Shown: positions 17,132-26,997, numbered from the stretch's first letter. The stretch: 64,000 bases of DNA from CAZMBI01 sp964564675 (GCA_964564675.1 CAZMBI010000004.1:1-64000); one strand, 5' to 3'. A program made the numbers and translations. The notes: generated by a model from the letters alone, not told the origin.

Positions 17132-18898
17132 TCAGCCGCTGGCCGCTATCCGCGCATCAGACTGAGCTTTAAGCGTCTGCAACAGGACATTGGCTTCGGA
17201 AATAGCCGATTCCAACGCGCTGAATTCACGCAGCAGTTGCTGGCGGAAACGTTCGACCATTTCGTCAATCCGACGAATCTCATCCTGCATGCGTGTATTG
17301 GTTTCACTAATATTTTCCTGCTCAACCGCAACTGCGCCCGTATCCTTGTCGAGCAATGTATCGATGGTGTTATACAGGCGGTCCCCGATGCCCTGGGTGA
17401 GGTCCAGGTTGACGGTTGCATCGTTGGGGCTGGAGAAAATCAGCACCAGCCCCTCCAATTCCGTGCCTTCCTGCCCCTCCAGAATCACGCCGGTTCCTGT
17501 GGTGATCGGCGTCGCGTCCAGCGTCACGGTGGTGGGGCCGCCGCCATTATCAAATGTAGCCTCATAGACGCCGTTCGTCTGATCGATATTAAGATCAATC
17601 GACGTAGCATCCAGCGCGTTCGTGCGTGAAAACACGGCCAGATTGGGATTATCGCTGACCGCATCGAATTCGAACACCTGGCGCACTCCGTTAAAGTCGG
17701 TTGCCAGCGCGGAATCCAGCGCCGCCTCGTCGACATTGAGAATATTGCGCACTTCCGGCGTTTCTTCATCGCCCGGGAAATCATTAAACGTAATACCCAG
17801 CTGCGCCAGTTGATTGGGGCCGCTGGTGATACCTTCCACAATCCCGTTGATTTCATTATTGACGCGCGTGGTCACCGTGCGCAAGGTGGTATCGGACGCC
17901 AGCAGCGCATCCTCCGTAGGCAGACCGTCCTCACCGATTTCGGTTTGCTTGGCTTCAAAGATACGAAATTCATTGTAGGCATCCACGAAACTGAAAATGG
18001 CTTCCTTGACCAGTTCGGTGTCTGGCTGGAGATTCACGGTCAAGGTGTCACCGACCGGCGTTTCCTGCAGCAGGTTGAAGGTCAGCCCGTCAATCACATC
18101 ATCGACGCTGTTGCTGGAGCGTGTGATTGTTGTGCCATCGATCGTAAACTGCGCATCCAGCGCATCCGTTTCCAGTGCATAGCCCACACCCAGCGCCGGA
18201 CTGGCATAATTAAGCGCGGCACCGGTTTCCGTGGTTTTAAGCGATAGACGAAAATCACCGGGCGCCACCTGAACAATCGTGGCAGCCACCTGGCTTTGAT
18301 CGGACACGGCGTTGATTTTGGCGGCGACCTGATTGAGCGAGTCGCCGTCATTCAACGTCACAGTTTCGCCCGATGCGCCAACCGATATGGTTCCGGCCGC
18401 CAGCGGAAAGCCGGCGCCGACTGCCTGATCGTCGGCGTTAATAACACTGTCGCCGTTGGTATCGGTCAGCGAAAACGTATTGGTTTGCTTGACGTTAAAA
18501 GTCGCCCGCTGGTCGACCGTCACATCATAACTGGAAACATCGGCTCCCGGCTCGGCGGTAACCGAGAGGAAATTACTGCCGGCCAGCGCCCCGTCATTAC
18601 TAACTGAGGCGGTGCGATATTCAAATATATTCTCATCATCGTTTTGAAATCCGGGTGGATTACGTAAAAAGTCCGCTGCATCGCGAAACGTGGTCAAAAT
18701 ATTTTTAAGCTCGCTGTAAGCGGCCGATGTTTTGGTGTTCTGATCAATCCGCTCTTCCAGCTGTGTGGCCGGCAGGCGCTTAGCTTCCGTTAAATCTTCA
18801 ATGAGCGCTTCAGTATCGAGCCCGCCTGATGACGAGCCGGTGACGACCGTTTTGCCGTTTTGTTGTGAGATATTGCCGAGCTGAATAGACGTAACCAT
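17132..18898 (-). CDS. fliD: Filament cap protein FliD
   Basis: The hook-associated protein 2 that caps the filament and folds incoming flagellin. In the 588-aa product the N-terminal FliD_N region has SSGGLDTEALIEDLTEAKRLPATQLEERI near 22-50. The C-terminal FliD_C region ends in a coiled coil (ENISETNTRMQDEIRRIDEMVERFRQQLLREFSALESAISEAN). The central domains are Asp/Thr-rich. It sits between flaG-like and fliS, the usual order. Confidence 0.95.
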   Translation of the reverse strand: MVTSIQLGNISQQNGKTVVTGSSSGGLDTEALIEDLTEAKRLPATQLEERIDQNTKTSAAYSELKNILTTFRDAADFLRNPPGFQNDDENIFEYRTASVSNDGALAGSNFLSVTAEPGADVSSYDVTVDQRATFNVKQTNTFSLTDTNGDSVINADDQAVGAGFPLAAGTISVGASGETVTLNDGDSLNQVAAKINAVSDQSQVAATIVQVAPGDFRLSLKTTETGAALNYASPALGVGYALETDALDAQFTIDGTTITRSSNSVDDVIDGLTFNLLQETPVGDTLTVNLQPDTELVKEAIFSFVDAYNEFRIFEAKQTEIGEDGLPTEDALLASDTTLRTVTTRVNNEINGIVEGITSGPNQLAQLGITFNDFPGDEETPEVRNILNVDEAALDSALATDFNGVRQVFEFDAVSDNPNLAVFSRTNALDATSIDLNIDQTNGVYEATFDNGGGPTTVTLDATPITTGTGVILEGQEGTELEGLVLIFSSPNDATVNLDLTQGIGDRLYNTIDTLLDKDTGAVAVEQENISETNTRMQDEIRRIDEMVERFRQQLLREFSALESAISEANVLLQTLKAQSDARIAASG

Positions 18899-18981
18899 GA
18901 CACCTCCTTAGGATGCCACATGCGCGGTGGCATCGGGGTTAATAATGCAACAATCGTGCCGCTGCGATATTTCGGCCGGCC

Positions 18982-19362
18982 TCAGGCGTTGATTTCCACG
19001 AAAGACTGATTGTCACGCGCCTGTAATTGCACAATTTCCGGTTCCGGAATATAGGTCACCGACCCATCACGCAAATTGGTGAAGCGCGTCACAAACTGGC
19101 CGCTGCCGTCTTTATAGATGGTGAAGGTCGTATCGCTGACCACATAGCCATCATTGATAAACGACTGCGCCGCCCGGCGCACGGCATCAAACCGCCGGTC
19201 TTCCGATAAACGCACATCGGCCTGTTCAACCGCGGGCACCTGTACAGGCCCTTCCTGAACATTGGATGTCCGTATCGCAGGCACGATCACGCCCCGGCCC
19301 TGCGCCGAAATGGCGCCGTTTTGCTGTGCCGCATTCGCCGAATTCATTACTCCGATATCCAC
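18982..19362 (-). CDS. FlaG-like flagellar protein
   Basis: A 126-aa protein between flagellin and fliD, the usual place of flaG. The last 60 residues (DTTFTIYKDGSGQFVTRFTNLRDGSVTYIPEPEIVQL) resemble the FlaG domain, which has a strand pair followed by a conserved I-P-x-x-E/x turn. The first 50 residues are disordered. FlaG proteins influence filament length. The call rests on position and a weak motif. Confidence 0.6.
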   Translation of the reverse strand: MDIGVMNSANAAQQNGAISAQGRGVIVPAIRTSNVQEGPVQVPAVEQADVRLSEDRRFDAVRRAAQSFINDGYVVSDTTFTIYKDGSGQFVTRFTNLRDGSVTYIPEPEIVQLQARDNQSFVEINA

Positions 19363-19393
19363 GTCTGCCTCCGCTGTCTATCCGCCCGGGAGC

Positions 19394-19421
19394 GGAGCGC
19401 GATGCCGCAGCACCGCGCTCC
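19394..19421 (-). other. Stem-loop after fliC
   Basis: GGAGCGCG and CGCGCTCC form a perfect 8-bp stem with a 12-nt loop between fliC and the flaG-like gene. There is no T run, so it may protect the fliC mRNA 3' end or attenuate rather than stop transcription. Confidence 0.5.
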
Positions 19422-19436
19422 TTACCCCAAGACTGA

Positions 19437-21128
19437 TTAGCCGATCAACTTCAGGAGGTTCTGCGGCAACAGATTGGCCTGCGCCAATACCGCAATACCA
19501 GCCTGCAGCTGGACCTGAGAGGTGGCAAACGAGGTGGACTCGGCCGCCACATCGGTATCCAGCAGCACGCCGCGCGCGGCATCCTGATTCTGGATCGAGC
19601 TTTCGATGTTTGCCGCAGCAAAATCGAAACGTGACTGCAGTGCACCGACATCGGCCCGCAGACTGGTGACCGTATCCAGCGCCGCGCTCAGCTTGTCGAT
19701 AGCAAACGAAGCAGACGGCTGATCAAGCACGTTGAGATCCTCATTGCCGTAGAGGAAGCCCGTGCGCGAATCGCCGATTTTCACCGTCAGCACATCCTGC
19801 GATGTGGTGCCGACCGCAAAGTTCACCCCGGCTGAAGCATTCGCAAACGCCCGGTTCAGCCCGTCGACGAAGGCTTGCCGCTCATCGAGGTTGGCAAAAA
19901 TGTCGATGGCCAGTGCGGTACCACCGCCGGCGCCGGTTAAATCCAACGACAGCGCTTCTCCGGCACTGTTGGTAAAATCGATGATGTCGCCGGCATTAAC
20001 GGCATCGACCACGCCGGTGGCGGTGTAGGTCTCGCCGCCGACATCAACGCCGAGGACGTTGGCACCGGTCGCCGCGTTGATGACACGGAAATTGCTGATG
20101 GTCGCATTTTCCGGATCAAGGCTGCGCAGCAGGGCCGGTCCGCCGGCACCACCGGTGACCCCTTCGAAAATGGTGCCTTCGAAATCCAGCCCATTAACCG
20201 TGGAGGTCCGCGAAATTTCAATCCCTGCAATGTTGGAAGAAATCGCGCCGGCACGGGCATTGGCCGCCGTGGCGTTTGCAATATCACCAGCCGCGAATTG
20301 CTGGCCGATGATACGGATGCGATCATCCCCGTTTCTTAAGGTATAATCCGCACCGGCCGCCGCAGAACCCGTGAAGGTCACACCGTTGATCTCCAGACTG
20401 ACATCAACCGAAACCGTGGGATCGATACCGATGACCTGCAGCGAACCGACATCCCCGAAAATCGCCGGGTTGACATCTTCGAATTCGCCGTTGGTCAGCT
20501 GCGTTGTGCCATCCGCACCCACGAACTGGATAACCGCGTTCGCCGTGGTCCCGGCGTTGTTACCGGCACCGTCGTCACCGCTTTCGTTATAAAACGCTTC
20601 GATGGCGGTCGTGCTGGCGCTTGCCGCGTTACCATTCGTACCGATACCAACCAGTGCCGCGATGGCATCGGTGGAAGCCAGCTGCAGGGATGAACCCAGC
20701 GTGCCGTTCAGCAAGCTGACCCCGTTAAAATTGGTGCCCTCGGCCAGACGGTCAATCTCTTCGGTGAGGGCCTGGAATTCCTGATTCAGGAAGCCACGCT
20801 CGGCCGAAGTCAGCGAACCGGAAGAGGCCTGGGTGGCAATCGAAGCCTGACGCTGCAGAATGTCGGTGATCTCCGCCAGCGCGCCGTCAGCCACCTGCAG
20901 CAGCGAGGAACCCTGCGAAGTGTTCAGCGCCGCAATTTTCAGGGTGCTTACGTTCGTGCGCAGCGAAGTACCGACCGACAGGGACGCCACATCATCAGCG
21001 GCACGCACAATGCGGTCCCCACTGGACAGACGCGAAATCGACGACGATGCCGCGGAATTGGCATCATTGATGTTGGCCTGCGCAGAGAACGCCGCAATAT
21101 TGGTATTAATAGAATTGAGAGAAACCAT
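19437..21128 (-). CDS. fliC: Flagellin
   Basis: The filament subunit. In the 563-aa product the conserved N-terminal D0/D1 helices (SLNSINTNIAAFSAQANINDANSAASSSISRLSSGDRI...) and C-terminal helices (AAESTSFATSQVQLQAGIAVLAQANLLPQNLLKLIG) are intact. The middle (about 150-440) is the variable outer domain. A TAGGAGA ribosome site precedes the ATG. A lysine methylase gene (fliB) and the flagellin regulator fliW lie directly upstream. A CtrA-type box is found about 105 bp before the start. Confidence 0.97.
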   Translation of the reverse strand: MVSLNSINTNIAAFSAQANINDANSAASSSISRLSSGDRIVRAADDVASLSVGTSLRTNVSTLKIAALNTSQGSSLLQVADGALAEITDILQRQASIATQASSGSLTSAERGFLNQEFQALTEEIDRLAEGTNFNGVSLLNGTLGSSLQLASTDAIAALVGIGTNGNAASASTTAIEAFYNESGDDGAGNNAGTTANAVIQFVGADGTTQLTNGEFEDVNPAIFGDVGSLQVIGIDPTVSVDVSLEINGVTFTGSAAAGADYTLRNGDDRIRIIGQQFAAGDIANATAANARAGAISSNIAGIEISRTSTVNGLDFEGTIFEGVTGGAGGPALLRSLDPENATISNFRVINAATGANVLGVDVGGETYTATGVVDAVNAGDIIDFTNSAGEALSLDLTGAGGGTALAIDIFANLDERQAFVDGLNRAFANASAGVNFAVGTTSQDVLTVKIGDSRTGFLYGNEDLNVLDQPSASFAIDKLSAALDTVTSLRADVGALQSRFDFAAANIESSIQNQDAARGVLLDTDVAAESTSFATSQVQLQAGIAVLAQANLLPQNLLKLIG

Positions 21129-21232
21129 GATATATCTCCTACATGGACTAAGTTAATAATACGAGCTACATGCTCACGCTAGTAAACCAGACTCATACTA
21201 AGCCTGAATTATGCTACATTAACAGATTATGG

Positions 21233-21247
21233 TTAATAACCGGTTAA
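21233..21247. promoter_or_regulatory. Candidate CtrA box upstream of fliC
   Basis: TTAA-TAACCGG-TTAA matches the alphaproteobacterial CtrA consensus TTAA-N7-TTAA exactly. It lies in the 277-bp fliB-fliC gap, within the wider palindrome GGTTAATAACCGGTTAAT. CtrA is known to control flagellar genes in alphaproteobacteria. The match is short, so chance cannot be excluded. Confidence 0.5.
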
Positions 21248-21405
21248 TGCATGATGATCGATGCTGGCATTCGGTTATTTTCGGTAGCCTCCCAGCACGC
21301 GATCTATTGTGGAATAATACCACATGTTGGCTTATGCCATATTTTTCCGGATAAGTCACCTAAAAAAAAGCGGGCTTATCCGCAACCATGCAGCCGCCGC
21401 CCGGC

Positions 21406-22590
21406 TTATGCATCGCACACCAGCGCGCGCAACCGGGCCTCACGCGTCCACCCGGTTTCCGCATAAATCTGCAGTGACAGGGTGGGATCGGCCAGGTGAT
21501 CCATAAAGCGCGCCAGCGACTGAATAATGCGCACAATATCCGCCTGCGGCGGTGCGGCGCCGTGCTGCGCGCAGGCGCTCATCAGCGCCAGCTGGATGGT
21601 GGCAAAGCGCACACCGAGAATGGTGACGCGATCGGCCAGCGTGTCCCCCAATCCGGCATAGGGAAACAGCATCACGGCCAATTGCCCCTGCAGCCAGCGG
21701 CGCAGCACCGGCGCCATCTCGGCGGCGCACTGCGTCTGCCAGCGTTGCTGCATGCTCAGATAAGCCTCTGCACTTTGCGGCGAGAGCTGAATACTGACCC
21801 GGTCCCAATCCAGGGTGACCGCCAGCGCCTCGCTCATTATGCGGATGGTCTCCTCCAGTCGCGGGCGCGGCGTCTTGCGGGAAGCCGCAATCAGGCCTTG
21901 CAGCGCATGCAGCAGATTGAACGGGTCGGCCGCCTGCGGCTCCGGCGCCGCCAGGCGGTGATCGGCCTGGCCCAGATAAAACGGCACAGCCTGCGGCCAG
22001 CTGGCCACCGCCAGGCGCGGCAGGGAATCCGCCACCGAGCGGATGCGCATCAAAGCGCGCTGCGGCGTGATGGCTGTATCGGCCGGCAGCTGCAAAAACG
22101 CCTGATGCACGGCAGTCGCCTTGTGTGCGTCAAGCCCCTCGGGCAGATAGTTTTTAAGCGAATCGGGCAGCCGGTCAGCGGCGCCTGTTTGCATAGCAAA
22201 GGCATCTTCGTGGTTGAGCATCAGCCGTACCACTTCGGGACAGGACAGGCTGGCGGTCATCAGGTTCTGCTCGCCCATACGCCGTGTCACACGCGGGAAA
22301 AAGTGACAGGCATCACCCAGATAGTCCGTGCCGTAATCGCGGTGAATACCACACCAGCCCTGATCATATTTAACGCAATAATCCGTATCCGGGTCGCGGC
22401 GCATGATATGCTCCGCCTCGCCGCCGGTCACCGCCTCGAGCAACTCGGGCGCCTGCTGGCGATATTTGTCGACGGTGGATTGGGTCAGCTGCATGCCCCA
22501 CCCTTTGCAGCACGTGTCTTCGCACTGATCACCCAGGCATTCAAAGGAAGACAGGAAAGCGGTTCGCTGGAGTAGGTGTGCGGTGGCCAT
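21406..22590 (-). CDS. fliB: Flagellin lysine-N-methylase FliB
   Basis: Methylates lysines on flagellin. In the 394-aa product the N-terminal cysteine pattern is diagnostic: FECLGDQCEDTCCKGWGMQL near 16-35, then YCVKYDQGWCGIHRDYGTDYLGDACHFFPRVTRR near 72-105, and SCPEVVRLML. These cysteines are thought to bind a metal or Fe-S cluster. The rest is helical with no recognised motif. It lies directly upstream of its expected substrate gene, fliC. Confidence 0.9.
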   Translation of the reverse strand: MATAHLLQRTAFLSSFECLGDQCEDTCCKGWGMQLTQSTVDKYRQQAPELLEAVTGGEAEHIMRRDPDTDYCVKYDQGWCGIHRDYGTDYLGDACHFFPRVTRRMGEQNLMTASLSCPEVVRLMLNHEDAFAMQTGAADRLPDSLKNYLPEGLDAHKATAVHQAFLQLPADTAITPQRALMRIRSVADSLPRLAVASWPQAVPFYLGQADHRLAAPEPQAADPFNLLHALQGLIAASRKTPRPRLEETIRIMSEALAVTLDWDRVSIQLSPQSAEAYLSMQQRWQTQCAAEMAPVLRRWLQGQLAVMLFPYAGLGDTLADRVTILGVRFATIQLALMSACAQHGAAPPQADIVRIIQSLARFMDHLADPTLSLQIYAETGWTREARLRALVCDA

Positions 22591-22594
22591 GATC

Positions 22595-23104
22595 CTACAA
22601 CGTAATCATGTGCTGAATGTCGTATTTATTATTATGGAAGACGTATTGATTGGCCACGCGACGCGGCGTATTCACACAGACCGGCGCGCGCGCATTCACC
22701 GAGAGCTTTATGCCCGTGGGCAAGCGGTGAACGGTGACGATAAGTAACAGGGTCAGATTCTCCATCCGGATATCCAGATCCTTGCAGGCCACGGCGATAT
22801 CGTCCTGCTCGATGATCGGGTTATTGACCTCAAGCGGCAAGGTAATAAAGGACAGCTCCAGATCGTCCAGCGACTGCAATAGCTTAAAGCGCGCCAGCTT
22901 ATCGCTGGGCAACTTGGTCAGGCAATATTCGAATTTGTCGGGCATGCCCAGCAGGCCGTTGGGGAACACAACGGGGTCTTTGCGATAAATGGTGACTTCG
23001 CCGAACCGCGTATCGATCACTTCCGGGCTGTGATCATCGGCAACCGGCTCAGGCGGCACCACCGCGCTTTCACTTACCATGCGTTGCATCTCCTGCTGGC
23101 TCAT
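22595..23104 (-). CDS. fliW: Flagellar assembly factor FliW
   Basis: A flagellin-binding regulator that in other bacteria antagonises CsrA or supports flagellin stability. The 169-aa product has DTRFGEVTIYRKDPVVFPNGLLGMPDKFEY near 31-60, the core LLQSLDDLELSFITLPLEV, and NLTLLLIVTVHR followed by KLSVNARAPVCVNTPRRVANQYVFHNNKYDIQH. The N-terminal 25 residues are an extra disordered leader. Four bp separate it from fliB. No csrA gene is in the window. Confidence 0.9.
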   Translation of the reverse strand: MSQQEMQRMVSESAVVPPEPVADDHSPEVIDTRFGEVTIYRKDPVVFPNGLLGMPDKFEYCLTKLPSDKLARFKLLQSLDDLELSFITLPLEVNNPIIEQDDIAVACKDLDIRMENLTLLLIVTVHRLPTGIKLSVNARAPVCVNTPRRVANQYVFHNNKYDIQHMITL

Positions 23105-23240
23105 ACTGCCTCCCTATTGCTTTTCCCCGCCGCATTGCGGCCCGTCTCGTTGTGTTGCATTGTGTCTTTATAGGGCCTTATCAGTTTACCCCGCCTGCTG
23201 CCGACATGCAACCGTTACCATGCCCTCCAAAGCACCGCAT

Positions 23241-24158
23241 TTACCGCAGGAAGTCAGATAAACGCAGCGCGTTGATCGAGGAAAAAGACTGAAACGACGC
23301 CTGCAGCACCGCCTCATCCACTGCCACCTGCGTGGAAGCCGCGACGACGTCGGTTTTGGCCAGATTCTCCGTGACACCCTGCCAATAAAGCTGCAGCGAC
23401 TTATGACGCCGGTTAATATCCTCCAGCGCAATAAGATTAGAGTCATTATTCGCCTTCAGCGCGATTAAGTCCTGAATCGCGGTTTGAATCTGGTCGGTGG
23501 CATCCGCCAGCAACACGTCCTGATCGGCGGCGTCGCCTGAAAGCGCCTGAAACGCAGCGCCGAACAGGTTCTGAAAGGCAATGTTATCGGCGCGGATATT
23601 ACCCTGAATGGTCACGCTGTCACTGGCGCGCAGGGTAATATCTTCCGTGCTGCCCTGATAATAGCTGGCATCCGGTTGCCCAAGACTGTTGGGTCCGGGA
23701 ATGGTGGGTTCGGTAATCACCGGCGGCACGTTAGTACGTGTTCCGCCAAAAATATACTGGCCTTCAAACTGTGAGTTCAATTCGGCGGCAATCGTATCCA
23801 GCTTGGAGCGCATTTGCTGCTCAAAGGCAATATCGTCTTCAATTCCCGGGTTGCGGCGCAGCACGATGAGATCTTCGATTTCATCGGCGACATCGATAAT
23901 CTGCTCCAGCGAAATATTCGCCGTGCGCAGCCGGGCAACGTTCTGCGCGTTATTTTCCTGATAGGCCTTGGCCTTCTTGACGCTTGCCTCCAAAAACGTG
24001 AACTGCTCTACCTGCCCCTGCAGGCCGGAGAATTCATCGGTTTTCAAGCCGCTGGAAATCTGTTCCTGCAGGTCAAACAGATTGGCCTGGGTGGTATTGA
24101 CGTTATTGAGCGTATTATTGAATACGGAAAAGGTGCTGATGCGATTAATCACTGCCAT
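23241..24158 (-). CDS. flgL: Hook-filament junction protein FlgL
   Basis: Hook-associated protein 3, joining hook to filament. The 305-aa protein is flagellin-like: the N-terminal helix INRISTFSVFNNTLNNVNTTQANLFDLQEQISSGLKTDEFSG and a C-terminal helix ending in SFQSFSSINALRLSDFLR. The segment FEGQYIFGGTRTNVPPV near 125 is typical of FlgL. It follows flgK by 16 bp. Confidence 0.93.
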   Translation of the reverse strand: MAVINRISTFSVFNNTLNNVNTTQANLFDLQEQISSGLKTDEFSGLQGQVEQFTFLEASVKKAKAYQENNAQNVARLRTANISLEQIIDVADEIEDLIVLRRNPGIEDDIAFEQQMRSKLDTIAAELNSQFEGQYIFGGTRTNVPPVITEPTIPGPNSLGQPDASYYQGSTEDITLRASDSVTIQGNIRADNIAFQNLFGAAFQALSGDAADQDVLLADATDQIQTAIQDLIALKANNDSNLIALEDINRRHKSLQLYWQGVTENLAKTDVVAASTQVAVDEAVLQASFQSFSSINALRLSDFLR

Positions 24159-24174
24159 AAATCCCTGCCTTCGG

Positions 24175-26955
24175 TTAGACGATCCCTAACAACTCGTTGA
24201 ACAATTCATCCGTGGTCGTAATCACCCGGGCGGATGCGGTATAGGCGTTCTGGTAAATCACGGTGTTGGCCAGTTCCTCATCCAGATTGACCCCGCTGAT
24301 CGCATCGGCCCGGGTCGTAAAGCCCTCCAGCAGGCTTTCATTATCAGCCAGCCGGTTTTCCGACAGCACGGTTTGTGTCGCGGTATAACCGAGCACTTCC
24401 CCGATATACCCGTTAAAACTGATATTATTCTGGGGAATTCCGCCAGCCGGATCGAACTGGATGGCGTCAATTCCCAACCCCGCCAGGTCCTGGGCCACCG
24501 AATTATCCCCCGCGAACCGTTCATAGGTGTAAAGCGGGGCTTGCGCCGGGTCGGCCGGTTGCGTCGAACGCTGCAGGTTGCCGGTTGCAATCAGGCTGGG
24601 ATTATCAAGCAGGCGCTGCTCAACCGCCAGATTGACCGCACTGCCGTCCACCGAATCCCCAGTATCGGTCGGCTGGTTACTAGCGAAGAAATTGTTCAGC
24701 TCGTAATAATGCGAAAATCCGCGATTCGTCCCCGGCTCGTTCGGCGTGGTGGTCAGCTTGCCCTGCTGCTGGCTGTCCAGTTGATCGATGGCGATCGTGA
24801 AGTCCTGCCCGTTGAGCGGGTTCGCCGTCAATTGCAAAAAGCCGGTCTGGTTGCCGTAACTGCCGTTAATCTGGGGCAGTTCATTGCCCTGCTCGTCAAC
24901 CATCCGGGCGAAAATATACTGATGGGGCGTAGTCGGCGTGACCAGTCCGCTGTTACCGGCAATATTGGTCTCACCGCGCGCATCAAAGCGGTCGTTCAGC
25001 AGATTGGCGCTGTTATTGAACACCCGGTACGTGACCGTTGACTGGCTGGTCTGCGGGTTTGACGGATCATTATCAAACACGCCGACCGTGACTTCGATAT
25101 CATAAAACGCCGAGGCGGTATTACCGGTAAAATCAACGGCGATATTACCATTTTCGCCGGTACGGGTTTTCTCACCGGCCGCTACTTCCTGATAGGGCGG
25201 AAAAATGTCGAAATCACTGCTGGCGGCGAACGTACCGCCACCCGCCGCGGGCGGACCGGTATAGGTAATCGTGAACTCATTGCCACCGGGGCCGACGGAT
25301 GCCACCTGGAAATAACCTTCCAGATCGGTACTGTCCACCCCCGTGCCGCCGATATTCACCTGCAGGGGCCCGGGATTCAGATAGATGGTGTCTCCCGCCT
25401 CGAAATCGTGGTTGCCATCGGTCTGGATGACCACGTCGTTACTGCCGCCGGTGAACGTATAGGCGTTGGCCTGGTCCACCGAGACGGCGGGCACGTTCAG
25501 GTTGACCCCCGTACCACCGCCCGAGATATCCGCTCCGCCGTCATCAAGCACGCGCACACCGGTCACGAACGTATCCGCCTGCGTGGCGGAAATGTTTTCG
25601 ACGTCCAGATCAAAATTAAAGATGGGCGGCGATTGCGGCAGAAACGCCGTTTGCGAGGCGATCTGCACATTGTTCAGATTGCCCACCTGCGCCTTGATCG
25701 GCGGCGCGTTGAAGTGGTTGTTAATTTCATCGATGATGGTTTGGGTGGTTGGAATGCCCTCACCAAAGCCGCCGTTGAGCTCGCCGAAATCCAGCTCAAG
25801 CGGCCGATAGCCGGTATTTTGCTCATCCGGATAGGTGCTGCGGGCGGGCGTGCCGTCTGGCTCGAGCGCGGCGATGCGTACCGCCCCGTCCCAGTTGAAG
25901 GCTTCGCTGGCGCGCACTTCCCGCGTGCCGGTGAGCTCTTCGGCCGGCGGAAACGCCGAACCGGTATTGTGCAGGGCGTTGACCTCATCGCGCAGGCGAG
26001 AGCTCAGCATATCCAGCTGCGACAGGATATCCGGAATCAGCACATCGCGTAATTGCTGCAGCGCCTGCACGCTGCCGCTTTCCAGTCGGCTGGTGACGCC
26101 GCCTTCCACACCGGCGGAGATTAACTCATCCGGCTCGCGTATCTGCTCGCCGTCTTCGCTGAAGGTCAGCACCTGTAGCGGGTTGACCGCGTCATTTTCG
26201 ATAAAACTATCCACGCCGGGCGCGGGACGATAGGACAATTCATGGATTTGCTCATCGACCAGCGCCACCCCGTTGGCGGTAAACACATTCACCGCCCCGC
26301 TGTCTTCGAAAAAGACCTCGATATCCATATATTCGGCGATTGTCTCAATCGCTTTATCGCGCTCGTCGAGCAGGCCGGCAACCGGCGTTTCCAGGGCTGC
26401 GGCGCGATTGATGGCCACATTCAGATTATCGAGATTGCGCAGTTCATTATTAATTGCCGTGACCGCTTCCTGAATTTCCTGATCGGCCTGGTAGCGCAAA
26501 TCCTCCAGTGCGGTCGCCAGGCCTGAAATTTCGCGCGCCAGCGTTTCCGCGGCATTCACCGCCGTTACCTGAAACGAAACTTTTTGCGGATTTTCCGCCA
26601 GCGACTGCAGGCCGTTGAAAAAATTTTCAGTATATTCGTCGATACTGTTTTCGGCGCCGGGCTCGCCTAAGAGAATCTGAATCCGCTGGTAAAAATCGGC
26701 GATGCGGTCCGCTTCCCCGACATTGGATTTTTCCCGCTGGATCGAGCGCTCCAGATAGGTGTCGATCTTGCGCGAGATATCGTCAATCTGCACGCCGGAG
26801 CCCTGCTCGCCCAGCAATCGCGCCGACTGATCGACAATCTGTCGCGAATAGCCCGGCGTGTTGGCATTGGCGATATTGTTCGACAACACCGACAAGGCGA
26901 ACTGATTGACGTTGAGGCCGCTTAAGGCATTATTCAGTGCAAGGGTCAGGCTCAT
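24175..26955 (-). CDS. flgK: Hook-filament junction protein FlgK (long)
   Basis: Hook-associated protein 1. The N-terminus (SLTLALNNALSGLNVNQFALSVLSNNIANANTPGYSRQ) and the C-terminus (GVNLDEELANTVIYQNAYTASARVITTTDELFNELLGIV) are canonical. At 926 aa it is much longer than the usual 450-680, with extra domains in the middle. Residues about 500-570 include a GNHDFEAGDTIYLNPG stretch resembling a segment in the long FlgE here. Located between the flgN-like gene and flgL. Confidence 0.96.
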   Translation of the reverse strand: MSLTLALNNALSGLNVNQFALSVLSNNIANANTPGYSRQIVDQSARLLGEQGSGVQIDDISRKIDTYLERSIQREKSNVGEADRIADFYQRIQILLGEPGAENSIDEYTENFFNGLQSLAENPQKVSFQVTAVNAAETLAREISGLATALEDLRYQADQEIQEAVTAINNELRNLDNLNVAINRAAALETPVAGLLDERDKAIETIAEYMDIEVFFEDSGAVNVFTANGVALVDEQIHELSYRPAPGVDSFIENDAVNPLQVLTFSEDGEQIREPDELISAGVEGGVTSRLESGSVQALQQLRDVLIPDILSQLDMLSSRLRDEVNALHNTGSAFPPAEELTGTREVRASEAFNWDGAVRIAALEPDGTPARSTYPDEQNTGYRPLELDFGELNGGFGEGIPTTQTIIDEINNHFNAPPIKAQVGNLNNVQIASQTAFLPQSPPIFNFDLDVENISATQADTFVTGVRVLDDGGADISGGGTGVNLNVPAVSVDQANAYTFTGGSNDVVIQTDGNHDFEAGDTIYLNPGPLQVNIGGTGVDSTDLEGYFQVASVGPGGNEFTITYTGPPAAGGGTFAASSDFDIFPPYQEVAAGEKTRTGENGNIAVDFTGNTASAFYDIEVTVGVFDNDPSNPQTSQSTVTYRVFNNSANLLNDRFDARGETNIAGNSGLVTPTTPHQYIFARMVDEQGNELPQINGSYGNQTGFLQLTANPLNGQDFTIAIDQLDSQQQGKLTTTPNEPGTNRGFSHYYELNNFFASNQPTDTGDSVDGSAVNLAVEQRLLDNPSLIATGNLQRSTQPADPAQAPLYTYERFAGDNSVAQDLAGLGIDAIQFDPAGGIPQNNISFNGYIGEVLGYTATQTVLSENRLADNESLLEGFTTRADAISGVNLDEELANTVIYQNAYTASARVITTTDELFNELLGIV

Positions 26956-26997
26956 GAGGGTTCCCTGTATTGATCCGTTTGGCGCAGGCGAAAGAGG

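Noticed and set aside
21496..22575. 359-codon plus-strand frame
   Set aside because: Antisense to fliB, which has the diagnostic cysteine pattern.
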